From the NCBI RefSeq assembly GCF_948329825.1, contig NZ_CAOJCM010000003.1:434001-498000 (forward strand): a stretch of DNA of 64,000 bases, in the 5' to 3' direction. The DNA is from Paenibacillus sp. JJ-100 (lineage in GTDB: Bacteria; Bacillota; Bacilli; Paenibacillales; Paenibacillaceae). A model generated the notes under the pieces. It was not told the DNA's origin. It saw nothing but the letters and a program-made list of their open reading frames with translations, and did not search any database. Positions within the stretch are counted from its first letter, which is position 1; each line of letters opens with the position of its first letter. Shown one piece after another: positions 55,710 to 64,000 of the stretch. The position numbers and the translations under genes were made by a program.

Positions 55710-56258
55710 TTATCGCAGAAGTTCCCATTCGTGCTGTAACATGCCGTATACCGCATGATTGACGTATCCTTTAGGCAACTTCTCCGCCTGACGAATAACC
55801 CCTTCAAGCACGAAGCCCAGACGTTCTGGAATCGCGCGGCTTCTCTTGTTGTTGGTCGCGCAGCGAATCTCGACCCGATTCAGGTCCAGTGTTACGAGCG
55901 CGTAATCCACGAAGACACGGCAGGCACTGGTCATCAGGCCTTGTCCTTCAAATCCTTTGCCAAGCCAATATCCAATGCTCACCGAGCGGCTCGTCCAGTT
56001 AATCTCGTGGAAACCGATAATGCCTGCGAGTTCTCCTTTTAACCAGATACCTGCAGTGAATCCACCGTTCTCGGCCGCTTGTTTTAAAGCGTTTGTAATA
56101 TAGTTCGATGTATGTTCAATCTCTGTCACATGGTCCACCCAAGGAAGCCAATGTCTCAGTTGATCCCGGGAACGATCGGTTAGTTCAAACAGCGGTTTGG
56201 TATGCTCCATCAGAAGCGGGCGAAGCTCCGTATATTCATCCAATGAATAGGTAAACAT
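55710..56258 (-). CDS. RimJ/RimL-like GNAT acetyltransferase
   Basis: 182 residues of the RimL/YdaF-type GNAT group: IGYWLGKGFEGQGLMTSACR (acetyl-CoA loop, about 95-114) and NKRSRAIPERLGFVLEGVIR. The N-terminus (MFTYSLDEYTELRPLLMEHT) matches proteins related to ribosomal-protein serine acetyltransferases, though most of these modify other targets. GAAGGTTG precedes ATG 56258. The DUF2164 gene lies just upstream on the same strand. Confidence 0.9.
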   Translation of the reverse strand: MFTYSLDEYTELRPLLMEHTKPLFELTDRSRDQLRHWLPWVDHVTEIEHTSNYITNALKQAAENGGFTAGIWLKGELAGIIGFHEINWTSRSVSIGYWLGKGFEGQGLMTSACRVFVDYALVTLDLNRVEIRCATNNKRSRAIPERLGFVLEGVIRQAEKLPKGYVNHAVYGMLQHEWELLR

Positions 56259-56292
56259 GATTGCAACCTTCTTTCTTTATATAATAGGTAGA

Positions 56293-56550
56293 TTAGCGGG
56301 GAGGCCGGGGCAATTTGCGCTCCAATGCAAACAGATCTTCTTCCATGGAGGCCATGCGCTGGTTTACCGTTGTGCGTGCGTCGCTGAGTGCCTGATTATA
56401 TATGTAGGGAGCAAGTTGTGTCATAAACAGATCAAGGACACCCCATGCTGCCAGATCGCCCATTTCTTCATCGCGTTCTTCTTCGAAATACGACTGGATC
56501 GTGCGAATGGCTTCATCCTGCTGTTCTTTGGTCAGTTTTAGCGCGTTCAC
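56293..56550 (-). CDS. DUF2164 family protein
   Basis: 85 residues starting MNALKLTKEQQDEAIRTIQS with FFEEERDE-type acidic run (YFEEERDEEMGDLAA) and IYNQALSDAR, the pattern of the DUF2164 family. Small, soluble and helical. No biochemical role is known for the family. It lies 34 bases upstream of the GNAT gene and is probably co-transcribed. Confidence 0.8.
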   Translation of the reverse strand: MNALKLTKEQQDEAIRTIQSYFEEERDEEMGDLAAWGVLDLFMTQLAPYIYNQALSDARTTVNQRMASMEEDLFALERKLPRPPR

Positions 56551-56843
56551 TTGGGAAACCCTCCCTTAAATTTTGTTTTACTAACATGCTACATGATTCG
56601 TGCGAACTCGTCAAAATGGTATTAGACCTAACTTGTGCGGATGCAGTTATGCGTCTGATCCTGATTTTGGTGCTGTTATTTATTGAACTCCTCCCCCGTT
56701 AAAGGTATATTTAAATGAAACGCGTACGAAACTTTCCATGAAAGAAGATATTTTCAGGAAATGACTTCGTAACTAAGGAATTCTAGCGAGCATTGTTCTG
56801 GTTTTTTGCAAGCTCCAATCCATTCATGAAAGGTTTGATACCT

Positions 56844-58598
56844 GTGGACAAACGATTCACAACCCCACCTAACTTTATTAAAAATATCATTACCGAAGAC
56901 CTCCGGTCGGGCAAAGTCCAGGAAGTTATTACCCGTTTTCCACCGGAACCGAACGGTTATTTGCATATTGGTCATGCGAAGGCCATCTGGATCAACTTCA
57001 CGCTGGGCGGCGAGTTTGGGGGCAAGACCAATCTACGCTTTGATGACACCAACCCGGTGAAGGAAGATGTAGAATACGTCAATTCCATCCAGGAAGACGT
57101 GAAATGGCTAGGATACGAGTGGAACGAGAAACGTTTTGCCTCGGATTATTTCGATGAGATGTACGACCGTGCGGTCCTGCTTATTCAAAAAGGTAAAGCC
57201 TACGTCGACGATCAAAGCGCCGACGAAATTCGACAAATGCGTGGAACGCTGACCGAGCCGGGCAAAAATAGCCCGTACCGCGAGCGTTCGGTGGAAGAGA
57301 ATCTCGACCTGTTCACACGGATGCGTGCTGGCGAATTCAAGAACGGTGAAAAGGTGCTGCGTGCGAAGATCGATATGGCTTCGCCTAACATCAACCTGCG
57401 TGATCCAGTTATTTACCGTATCTCCCATGCGCATCACCATAACACCGGTGACAAATGGTGCATCTATCCGATGTATGCTTTTGCACACCCGCTCGAAGAT
57501 GCCATTGAAGGCATAACACACTCCCTATGTTCCCTGGAGTTCGAAGATCAACGTCCATTCTATGATTGGGTGGTTGCTGAGTGTGAGATGGAGAGCCAGC
57601 CGCGTCAATATGAATTCGGACGTCTGAATCTGTCTCAGATGGTCACAAGCAAACGCAAGCTGAAGCTGCTTGTGGACGAAGGCCATGTGGATGGCTGGGA
57701 TGATCCGCGTATGCCAACGATCTCAGGTCTGCGTCGTCGGGGTTACACTCCGGAAGCGATTCGTGATTTTGTATACGAGACGGGTATTTCCAAAAGCCAA
57801 GGCGTGATCGATCTGCAAACGCTGGAGCACTTTGTTCGTGAAGATCTGAAACTGAAAGCTCCGCGCACCATGGCTGTGTTGCACCCGCTCAAAGTAGTTA
57901 TTACTAACTATCCTGAGGGACAAGTAGAGTGGTTGGAAGCAGAGAATAACGTAGAAAATCCGGAGATGGGCAACCGTCAGATTCCGTTCTCTCGTGAGAT
58001 TTATATTGAGCAAGATGACTTTATGGAAAATCCGCCGAACAAATACTTCCGTTTGTTCCCGGGTAACGAAGTTCGTCTGAAACATGCTTACTTCATTAAA
58101 TGTAATGATGTCATCAAAGATGCGGAAGGTAACGTCGTTGAGATTCATTGCACATATGATGTGGAGACGAAGAGTGGCAGCGGCTTTACGGGACGTAAAG
58201 TGAAAGGCACGATCCACTGGGTAGAGGCGACTCAAGCCGTGCCCGCGGAGTTTCGTCTGTATGAGCCGTTGATTTCGGCAGAAGCACCGGAAGCTGAAGC
58301 GGAGGTCGAAGTGGAAGCTGCTGTAGCCGGAGCCGAGATTGAGGCAGATCTTACTGGTACTGGAGCAGAGACCGTGGAGCAACCGGAGAAAACGTTCCTG
58401 GATCAGCTGAACCCGAACTCTCTGGAGATCGTTCACGGCTATGTAGAGCAAGAGATGAAAGAAGCGAAACCACAGGATAAGTTCCAATTTTTCCGCCATG
58501 GTTACTTCAGTGTTGATCCAAAGCACTCCGAGCCAGGCCGCCCGGTATTTAACCGTGTCGTATCTCTGAAAAGCTCGTTCCAATTGCCGAAGGCATAA
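56844..58598 (+). CDS. glnS: Glutaminyl-tRNA synthetase
   Basis: 584 residues. The class-I catalytic core has HIGH in [18 protein letters not shown] (about 28-45) and the KMSKS-like MVTSKRKL (about 270). The two beta-barrel anticodon-binding domains follow. An acidic Ala/Glu/Val-rich insert of about 35 residues (about 479-515, [14 protein letters not shown] onward) sits in the last barrel and is not part of the usual fold. GTG 56844 is chosen because AAAGG sits at good spacing; ATG 56826 in frame has no ribosome site. Bacilli usually make Gln-tRNA by amidation, but many Paenibacillus also carry GlnRS. Confidence 0.92.
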   Translation: MDKRFTTPPNFIKNIITEDLRSGKVQEVITRFPPEPNGYLHIGHAKAIWINFTLGGEFGGKTNLRFDDTNPVKEDVEYVNSIQEDVKWLGYEWNEKRFASDYFDEMYDRAVLLIQKGKAYVDDQSADEIRQMRGTLTEPGKNSPYRERSVEENLDLFTRMRAGEFKNGEKVLRAKIDMASPNINLRDPVIYRISHAHHHNTGDKWCIYPMYAFAHPLEDAIEGITHSLCSLEFEDQRPFYDWVVAECEMESQPRQYEFGRLNLSQMVTSKRKLKLLVDEGHVDGWDDPRMPTISGLRRRGYTPEAIRDFVYETGISKSQGVIDLQTLEHFVREDLKLKAPRTMAVLHPLKVVITNYPEGQVEWLEAENNVENPEMGNRQIPFSREIYIEQDDFMENPPNKYFRLFPGNEVRLKHAYFIKCNDVIKDAEGNVVEIHCTYDVETKSGSGFTGRKVKGTIHWVEATQAVPAEFRLYEPLISAEAPEAEAEVEVEAAVAGAEIEADLTGTGAETVEQPEKTFLDQLNPNSLEIVHGYVEQEMKEAKPQDKFQFFRHGYFSVDPKHSEPGRPVFNRVVSLKSSFQLPKA

Positions 58599-58639
58599 GG
58601 ATTTTATATTCTAGCTTATATTCTTGATTGAACTAAATG

Positions 58640-58684
58640 ATACCCTATAGAGCAGACACGTTAAAAAGTCTATCTATAGGGTAT
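58640..58684. terminator. Intrinsic terminator after glnS
   Basis: ATACCCTATAGA and TCTATAGGGTAT are perfect 12-base arms; the inner AGAC/GTCT helix extends the stem. A weak T/A run follows, and it may serve both strands. Confidence 0.7.
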
Positions 58685-58793
58685 TTATAATTTACATTTT
58701 CACAAGACTATAGCTGTAATAGCTACCTTCGAATCATATGCCCTTGCTATCAAGTTCATCTATTGTGTGAATTCCCTACGATGTATGTTTTAA

Positions 58794-59183
58794 TTAATGG
58801 TTAGTAGTTATTTTAAACTGACCAACGATCGTTTTTCCGTCTTTTTCATAAAGTGGTATCACTCGATTGACATTCACTTGTTCTAACTGTTGTTTAACCG
58901 CCTCTTCAGGTGTTGTTGGCTCTTTACCGATAAGGTCTGATGAAAGTACATAACCAGCTTTACCATCAGTTCCTTCAGCCAAGATCAGATCAGGTACAAC
59001 TAGTGGATCGAAAGATTTCCCATAAGTTTGGCCAGATTCATTAACTGGATATGACTTCAAAGCTTTTTGGTCTGCTTGAGGTTCCAATGAGTCATTGGAT
59101 TTATCTCCAAAAGCTGATGTAAAGATAATAAGAATTGTTGCTGCTAAAGTAAGTGTAGCAACAAGAAGTCGTTTTAAGTTCAA
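58794..59183 (-). CDS. Secreted or membrane-anchored small protein
   Basis: 129 residues. A Lys/Arg start and hydrophobic helix (LLVATLTLAATILIIFTSAF) form a signal peptide or anchor. The outer part is polar and contains PDLILAEGTDGKAGYVLSSD and PTTPEEAVKQQLEQ. No catalytic motif was recognised. AAAGGAG places the start at TTG 59183; the longer frame to 59225 would add a basic leader before the ribosome site. Role unknown, perhaps in envelope stress. Confidence 0.7.
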   Translation of the reverse strand: MNLKRLLVATLTLAATILIIFTSAFGDKSNDSLEPQADQKALKSYPVNESGQTYGKSFDPLVVPDLILAEGTDGKAGYVLSSDLIGKEPTTPEEAVKQQLEQVNVNRVIPLYEKDGKTIVGQFKITTNH

Positions 59184-59287
59184 TCTGCCTCGCTCCTTTC
59201 TGCTACAGAACGTTACGATTCGCAAAAAAAGTAAGTTGATCTGCCAGTGAGGTGTCGATCGTACTACAATGCCCCGGCATCCTAAGA

Positions 59288-60517
59288 TTAACTGTCCTCA
59301 TCCATACTACCCATCTCTGTCAACACCGTGGGTTGGTATCCATTACGTCGGTTCCACAGCCACATGATAGTGAAGCCAGCAGCTCCCAGGAGGGAGAAGA
59401 ATACACCGATATTGTACATAACCTCTGCACCGAAGCTCTGGAACAGCCAACCCCCAAACAGTCCGGCAATGACACCAGAAAGACCTCCCCAAGCCATCGT
59501 ATATACAGCTTGACCGGAGGAACGATAAGGCCGCGGAATACATAGCATCGTTAGCTGGGTACCCACATAGAAGTAGCCGCCAAAGGTGACCGAGTGCATA
59601 AGCTGAATGAAGACAACCTCCATCGGGTTGTTAGCCAGAGCCATGAGCTGCCAGCGAAGAGCAAACATCAGACTAATCACGATCAGAGAACTAAGTAGCA
59701 TGCTCATTTTGCGTTTCAGAAGCCGATCCAATAACAGAAACACGCCCACTTCAAGAATAGACGATGTGAAGATGGCCCAGCCAACGATCTGTTTGTCACC
59801 GCCCATCTCTACAATATAGAGGGACATGAATGTACTGTTCATCGCATTCGGGACGGAGACTAGCACGCCCAGACCGATAAAAATCATAAAATACGGATTG
59901 AACATCACTCTGCCGAACCGTCGGAACGTTACAATCGGGGTATCGGAAGCAATGGGTTGTTTCGGCAGGAATACAGAAAATATAAAAGCGATAGCAATCA
60001 TACATGCAAAGATAATCGACACACTGCTCACGCCAAAACGGTCAATGACCGGGCCGGCAGCGACTGCAGTTATGGCCCAGCCGAGCGATCCCCAGAGCCG
60101 AAAAGTACCGAACTTCTGTTTCGTTCCATCAATGTATCCAAGGATTAGACTATTCGTCTGAGCAAATAATGGACTCTGAAAAAAATAAAAGAAAATCATA
60201 GCAACATATATCCACGCATATGAGGGCGCGTAAAATACACCTTGTGCTAGCACAAAGGTGCCTCCCATCATCATCATCAGCACAATGCGAATATTGCGTG
60301 ACTTATCACTCCAGAAACCCCAGAATGGATTGGCAAACAGGGATACAAAAGGACCAATCGCCATCAGGCTGCCAATCTCCAGCTTGGTCATACCAATCTC
60401 TTGAAGATAGAGCTGTAGGAACCCGGCGAAGATCGATATGGCTCCGTAGATGAAAAAGTTATATAGTTTCAGAGAGGTTAGCGAGGAGGTGCCTCTCACT
60501 GTTGCGGATCTGTCCAA
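59288..60517 (-). CDS. MFS transporter (PPP/LacY-like branch)
   Basis: 409 residues with 12 helices. SLKLYNFFIYGAISIFAGFL and QEIGMTKLEIGSLMAIGPF at the start and NPFWGFWSDKSRNIR in the helix 2-3 loop match the 3-phenylpropionate/nucleoside-type MFS branch. The start is TTG 60517 after AAGGGAATGG. Substrate unknown. It lies 104 bases downstream of the small secreted-protein gene's start on the same strand but in a separate frame. Confidence 0.88.
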   Translation of the reverse strand: MDRSATVRGTSSLTSLKLYNFFIYGAISIFAGFLQLYLQEIGMTKLEIGSLMAIGPFVSLFANPFWGFWSDKSRNIRIVLMMMMGGTFVLAQGVFYAPSYAWIYVAMIFFYFFQSPLFAQTNSLILGYIDGTKQKFGTFRLWGSLGWAITAVAAGPVIDRFGVSSVSIIFACMIAIAFIFSVFLPKQPIASDTPIVTFRRFGRVMFNPYFMIFIGLGVLVSVPNAMNSTFMSLYIVEMGGDKQIVGWAIFTSSILEVGVFLLLDRLLKRKMSMLLSSLIVISLMFALRWQLMALANNPMEVVFIQLMHSVTFGGYFYVGTQLTMLCIPRPYRSSGQAVYTMAWGGLSGVIAGLFGGWLFQSFGAEVMYNIGVFFSLLGAAGFTIMWLWNRRNGYQPTVLTEMGSMDEDS

Positions 60518-60630
60518 TTAAGCCATTCCCTTCTGAATCGAATCCTATTGTTCAATGTATCATTTGTTGAAAGGGGATTCAATGTATAGAATATATATGA
60601 ATTAACAATGGTCTTGAAAAGGAGAACCCT

Positions 60631-61275
60631 ATGGAAGTTAGTCAATGGACAGGCATAATATTGGCAGGCGGACAATCTAGCCGAATGGGAACGAACAAAG
60701 CACTGCTCGAACTAAACGGTTCATCTGTGATGACTCATATAGTGAAAGCAATCAGACCGGCTGTATCTCGAATCATCGTTGCAGCGGGCCCCAATGAAGC
60801 AATCTACAGCTTAATGGGCGATGAACGTTTCGAATGCATCCAGGATGATTATGCTGGGAAGGGGCCGCTTGCTGGACTTCACGCAGCACTGAAGGTCTCC
60901 AGTACCGATTGGAATCTGGTCAGCGCTTGCGATATGCCGCTTCTGCAAACTTCTTTTTTTGATGGATTGAAGAAGCTCGCAGAGCAATATCCAACAAGCA
61001 GTGCTATCGTTCCGTGTGTAGAGGACCGGATTCACCCCCTTGCAGGCGTATATCACAGACGTATACTTCCCGGGTTGGAACAGTGCCTGATTCATGACCG
61101 TCTGCGTGTCACCCGCTGGCTGGAACAGATCGGTTGCCGATATGTCGAAACAGCCGAACTGGAGCAAGCGGGTGTTCTGCGGCCTGAACTGCAATTAAGC
61201 AATATGAACACTCCGGAGGAATTCGAGCATGTACGTCTTCGTCTTCATGGTTCAGATAGCTCGCCCTTAGCTTAA
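60631..61275 (+). CDS. mobA: Molybdenum cofactor guanylyltransferase
   Basis: 214 residues with the MobA nucleotidyltransferase start LAGGQSSRMGTNKALL (about 12-27), followed by QDDYAGKGPLAGLHAAL and ACDMPLL. It attaches GMP to molybdopterin to give the guanine-dinucleotide form used by formate-dehydrogenase-type enzymes such as that at 42.8 kb. AAAAGGAG precedes ATG 60631. Its 3' end overlaps by four bases that of the convergent AraC gene. Confidence 0.93.
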   Translation: MEVSQWTGIILAGGQSSRMGTNKALLELNGSSVMTHIVKAIRPAVSRIIVAAGPNEAIYSLMGDERFECIQDDYAGKGPLAGLHAALKVSSTDWNLVSACDMPLLQTSFFDGLKKLAEQYPTSSAIVPCVEDRIHPLAGVYHRRILPGLEQCLIHDRLRVTRWLEQIGCRYVETAELEQAGVLRPELQLSNMNTPEEFEHVRLRLHGSDSSPLA

Positions 61276-62216
61276 TGAGACAATCGTTTAAGATTATCTT
61301 TTGCATGCTGATTTCGATAGAGAAGTGGGCTCTGACCTGTCCAGCGTTTGAATTGTCTGCTGAAATGAGACAAATGGGTATAACCTAGCTTTAGAGCAAT
61401 CTCCCCCAGCGACAGGTCAGGTTGCTCGATTAGCATTTTAGCTTCCTGAAGTTTCAGGTTGGACAGGTAGGCTCGTGGAGAATGGCCAAATACTTTACGG
61501 AACACCTGTAACCCATATCCCGGACTGATGCCAAATGAAGCGATAATCTGCTCGACTTTGACCGAGGACACATTGCCATCCCGTGACCGAAGCTGGGCAT
61601 GGAAGGCCTGTTTGATGGCCTCGGCGATTGCTCCGGCGTAATGCAAGGCTGTTGGGGCAGGAGCCTGTGCAGCAACGGAAATGACGGATTCCGGTGCATT
61701 GTCTGCGGCCTGAGACAACAGAGCAAACAGTTCGAACATACGGGCTTGCATCAGCAATTTATCAGTGGAAGTATAGGCCTCGGCCGTATTAATCATGTCC
61801 ATCCAGCTTTCAAGAACAGCTCGTATTTTCATATTATCTTCTGTACCAGCGGCATAGATTCTACTGCGTTGGGACAGGAGCTTTAAGGTGAATACCGGAT
61901 CATCGACATTAAAATGTGCACTGAAATAGGTCATACCTTCCGCGGAGATACATTCATTTGTATGTCTGAATCCGGGAGGGATGAGCAGGATCGAGCCTTC
62001 ATCCACAGTATATGTGTATCCATGAATGACACTCTCCTGCGTACCTTGAATGATTAGAATAATCTCGAAGCCGGGATGTGTCTCCTCAGGCATAGCCCAT
62101 CCATACGGGACATGTTGACTATGGGCTCCATAAAATTTGATGTTACAGTCAATAATGGGAAGCCAGTGCGCCAGTGTATGATATGGCATCTCTCGAAGCT
62201 GCGAACCGTTATCCAT
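61272..62216 (-). CDS. AraC family transcriptional regulator with cupin domain
   Basis: 314 residues. A cupin sensor (about 30-130, ETHPGFEIILIIQGTQES and LLIPPGFRH) is followed by an AraC helix-turn-helix pair at the end (ASFGISPGYGLQVFRKVFG and LKLGYTHLSHFSRQFKRWTG). GAGGTGAATGTC supports ATG 62216; the frame extends to 62267, with a further Met, but without a ribosome site. It is divergent from the GH42 gene with 260 bases between, so it is the likely regulator of beta-galactoside use. Confidence 0.9.
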   Translation of the reverse strand: MDNGSQLREMPYHTLAHWLPIIDCNIKFYGAHSQHVPYGWAMPEETHPGFEIILIIQGTQESVIHGYTYTVDEGSILLIPPGFRHTNECISAEGMTYFSAHFNVDDPVFTLKLLSQRSRIYAAGTEDNMKIRAVLESWMDMINTAEAYTSTDKLLMQARMFELFALLSQAADNAPESVISVAAQAPAPTALHYAGAIAEAIKQAFHAQLRSRDGNVSSVKVEQIIASFGISPGYGLQVFRKVFGHSPRAYLSNLKLQEAKMLIEQPDLSLGEIALKLGYTHLSHFSRQFKRWTGQSPLLYRNQHAKDNLKRLSH

Positions 62217-62476
62217 GACATTCACCTCGGAAAAGGGTAAAAAATACTCGTCTTGTGCCATCGGCACTATGCATGTTCTTCATTATAATCAGTTTAACGC
62301 AGGCATCCCGAACCAAGGAGTGTGCAAGCGTAATTCATAATACTGTACAAAGCGTGCTTATATACCGATATTAATGTAAACGCTACCACCAAGTACAGGA
62401 ACATGTCAACCATACAGCTCACCTTATACCAACAACGCTATATAAGTTGATCACCTCACTCAAAGGAGACGATATC

Positions 62477-64000
62477 ATGGACAAATTATTATACGGCGTA
62501 GCCTACTATGATGAATATATGCCATATGACAGACTGGACAAAGATATTCAGATGATGAAAGATGCTGGTATCAATGTCGTGCGTATCGCTGAATCGACCT
62601 GGAGTACCCACGAACCACAAAATGGCGTGTTCGACTTCACTTCGGTAGATCGGGTGCTGGATGCGATGCATGCAGCAGGAATGCATGTCATTGTAGGTAC
62701 ACCAACGTATGCTGTTCCTACGTGGATGGTCAAGGAGCACCCGGATGTTCTGGCAACAACCGCACAGGGGCCTGGAAAATATGGAGCAAGACAGATTATG
62801 GACATCACACATCCCACGTATCTGTTCTATGCAGAGCGCATCATTCGCAAGCTGATATCACGCGTGAGTAAACATCCGGCTGTGATCGGGTATCAAACAG
62901 ACAATGAAACAAAACATTACAATACGGCTGGAGACAATGTGCAGCTACAATTTGTGAAATACATGCGGAATAAGTTCAGTTCCCTGGACGAGTTGAACAA
63001 GGAGTTTGGACTGGACTATTGGAGTAACCGCATCAACAGTTGGGAGGACTTCCCTTCGGTAGTGGGCACAATAAACGGCAGTCTTGGAGCGGAGTTTGCG
63101 AAGTTCCAGCGGCAATTGGTCACGGATTTTCTGGCATGGCAAGTTGGCATCGTGAATGAGTACAAACAGGAAGGTCAGTTTGTTACCCAGAACTTTGACT
63201 TTGAATGGCGCGGGTATTCCTACGGCATTCAGGGGGATGTGGATCATTTTGCAGCATCCCAACCTTTTGACATTACCAGTGTAGATATCTACCATCCTTC
63301 TCAGGACGAGCTGACAGGGATCGAAATTTCGTTCGGGGGAGATGTGGCGCGTTCCACCAAACAATCCAATTATCTTGTTCTGGAGACCGAAGCACAGGCT
63401 TTCTGGCACTGGGTGCCTTATCCGGGACAACTGCGGTTACAGGCATTCAGTCACTTGGCTTCAGGAGCGAACATGGTAGCTTACTGGCATTGGCACTCCC
63501 TGCACAACTCGTTCGAGACATACTGGAAAGGCTTGCTGAGCCATGATTTTGAACCGAATCCCGTATATAACGAAGCGAAGACGATTGGTCGGGATTTTGC
63601 TCGTCTGAGTCCCAAACTTGTGAATCTGAAGAAAACGAATCGAGTGGCCGTGCTATTCAGCAACGAGGCGTTGACCTCCATTAAATGGTTTGGTTTTAAC
63701 TTCACCAGTGACAAGAATTATAATGACGTAGTACGCTGGATGTATGATGAACTGTATAAAATGAACATTGGCTGCGATCTGATCGATCCTTCCGTTGAAA
63801 GTTATGCAGGGTATGACGTGCTGGTTGTGCCAGCCTTGTATGCCGCATCGGATGCGTTGTTAGAAAAACTAAATCAATTCGTACGGGATGGCGGACATAT
63901 CGTGTACTCGTTCAAGAGCGGCTTCGCCAATGAGCATATTAAGGTTCGCTCTACGCGTCAGCCCGGACTGATCAGTGAGGCGTGCGGCATTAGCTATAAC
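62477..64000 (+). CDS. GH42 beta-galactosidase, N-terminal 508 residues
   Basis: The frame is open to the window edge, so the C-terminus is missing. It starts MDKLLYGVAYYDEYMPYDRL and has the GH42 TIM-barrel markers: GTPTYAVPTWM, the acid/base motif GYQTDNET (Glu about 142) and the nucleophile segment VLETEAQAFW (Glu about 307). The trimerisation domain begins near residue 390. The family hydrolyses beta-1,4-, beta-1,3- or beta-1,6-galactosides. CAAAGGAGAC precedes ATG 62477. Regulation by the divergent AraC protein is inferred. Confidence 0.92.
   Translation, partial: MDKLLYGVAYYDEYMPYDRLDKDIQMMKDAGINVVRIAESTWSTHEPQNGVFDFTSVDRVLDAMHAAGMHVIVGTPTYAVPTWMVKEHPDVLATTAQGPGKYGARQIMDITHPTYLFYAERIIRKLISRVSKHPAVIGYQTDNETKHYNTAGDNVQLQFVKYMRNKFSSLDELNKEFGLDYWSNRINSWEDFPSVVGTINGSLGAEFAKFQRQLVTDFLAWQVGIVNEYKQEGQFVTQNFDFEWRGYSYGIQGDVDHFAASQPFDITSVDIYHPSQDELTGIEISFGGDVARSTKQSNYLVLETEAQAFWHWVPYPGQLRLQAFSHLASGANMVAYWHWHSLHNSFETYWKGLLSHDFEPNPVYNEAKTIGRDFARLSPKLVNLKKTNRVAVLFSNEALTSIKWFGFNFTSDKNYNDVVRWMYDELYKMNIGCDLIDPSVESYAGYDVLVVPALYAASDALLEKLNQFVRDGGHIVYSFKSGFANEHIKVRSTRQPGLISEACGISYN

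Noticed and set aside
57723..58583. 286-residue - strand frame inside glnS
   Set aside because: Antisense shadow of a strongly conserved gene.

Overview
The window reads as chromosome of a Paenibacillus-like, spore-forming Firmicute. Support comes from AGGAGG-type ribosome binding sites, frequent TTG/GTG starts, a GerA-type germination operon, Gram-positive lipoproteins, a glutaminyl-tRNA synthetase and moderate GC content. No rRNA, tRNA, CRISPR array or prophage was seen. Gene density is normal and most genes are on the + strand.

Layout. 1-1.6 kb: tail of a DoxX-like protein, a pirin and a small conserved protein. 1.7-5.7 kb: Fur-controlled siderophore importer in the order permease, permease, ATPase, lipoprotein, as in yclNOPQ (petrobactin-type). 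5.8-10 kb: GerA/GerC/GerB-type germination operon with an extra small membrane protein. 10.1-11.4 kb: stand-alone uroporphyrinogen-III synthase followed by an apparent relic of a cobyric-acid-synthase-like P-loop protein. 11.4-16.5 kb: ThuA-like protein, phasin-like coiled coil plus ABC1/UbiB kinase, SulP transporter. 16.8-18.6 kb: DEAD-box helicase with a long RGG tail. 18.7-34.6 kb: the most unusual region (below). 34.9-36.8 kb: second Fur-box locus with a siderophore ATPase and a FhuF-like reductase. 37-46.3 kb: glutathione peroxidase, NADH oxidase and formate/nitrite channel with Rex/Fnr-like palindromes, a broken IS1595-like element, a molybdopterin oxidoreductase and an MFS transporter. 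46.3-47.4 kb: an LCM/PPM-type methyltransferase behind a strong promoter with operator-like and attenuator-like structures. 48-52.8 kb: LacI regulator and a large GH94 phosphorylase sharing TCGAAACGTTTCGA operators. 52.9-64 kb: MerR-methyltransferase fusion, acetyltransferases, an atypical SDR, DUF2164, glnS, a second MFS transporter, mobA, an AraC regulator and the start of a GH42 beta-galactosidase.

The most interesting locus is the seven-gene set at 20.1-34.5 kb. It encodes a secreted/anchored vWA protein, a tubulin/FtsZ-like GTPase of 1129 residues, an 826-residue unrecognised partner, a membrane vWA protein, a 232-residue beta-rich protein, a zinc-ribbon TRAFAC-like GTPase and a 1051-residue membrane protein. 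The last resembles the GAP1-N1 (GTPase-associated protein) family. Two divergent genes, a zinc-ribbon membrane protein and a 46-residue membrane peptide, lie beside it. The domain mix resembles predicted NTPase/vWA conflict or surveillance systems, but the tubulin-like component and the membrane topology make this version worth attention. Its function is unknown from sequence.
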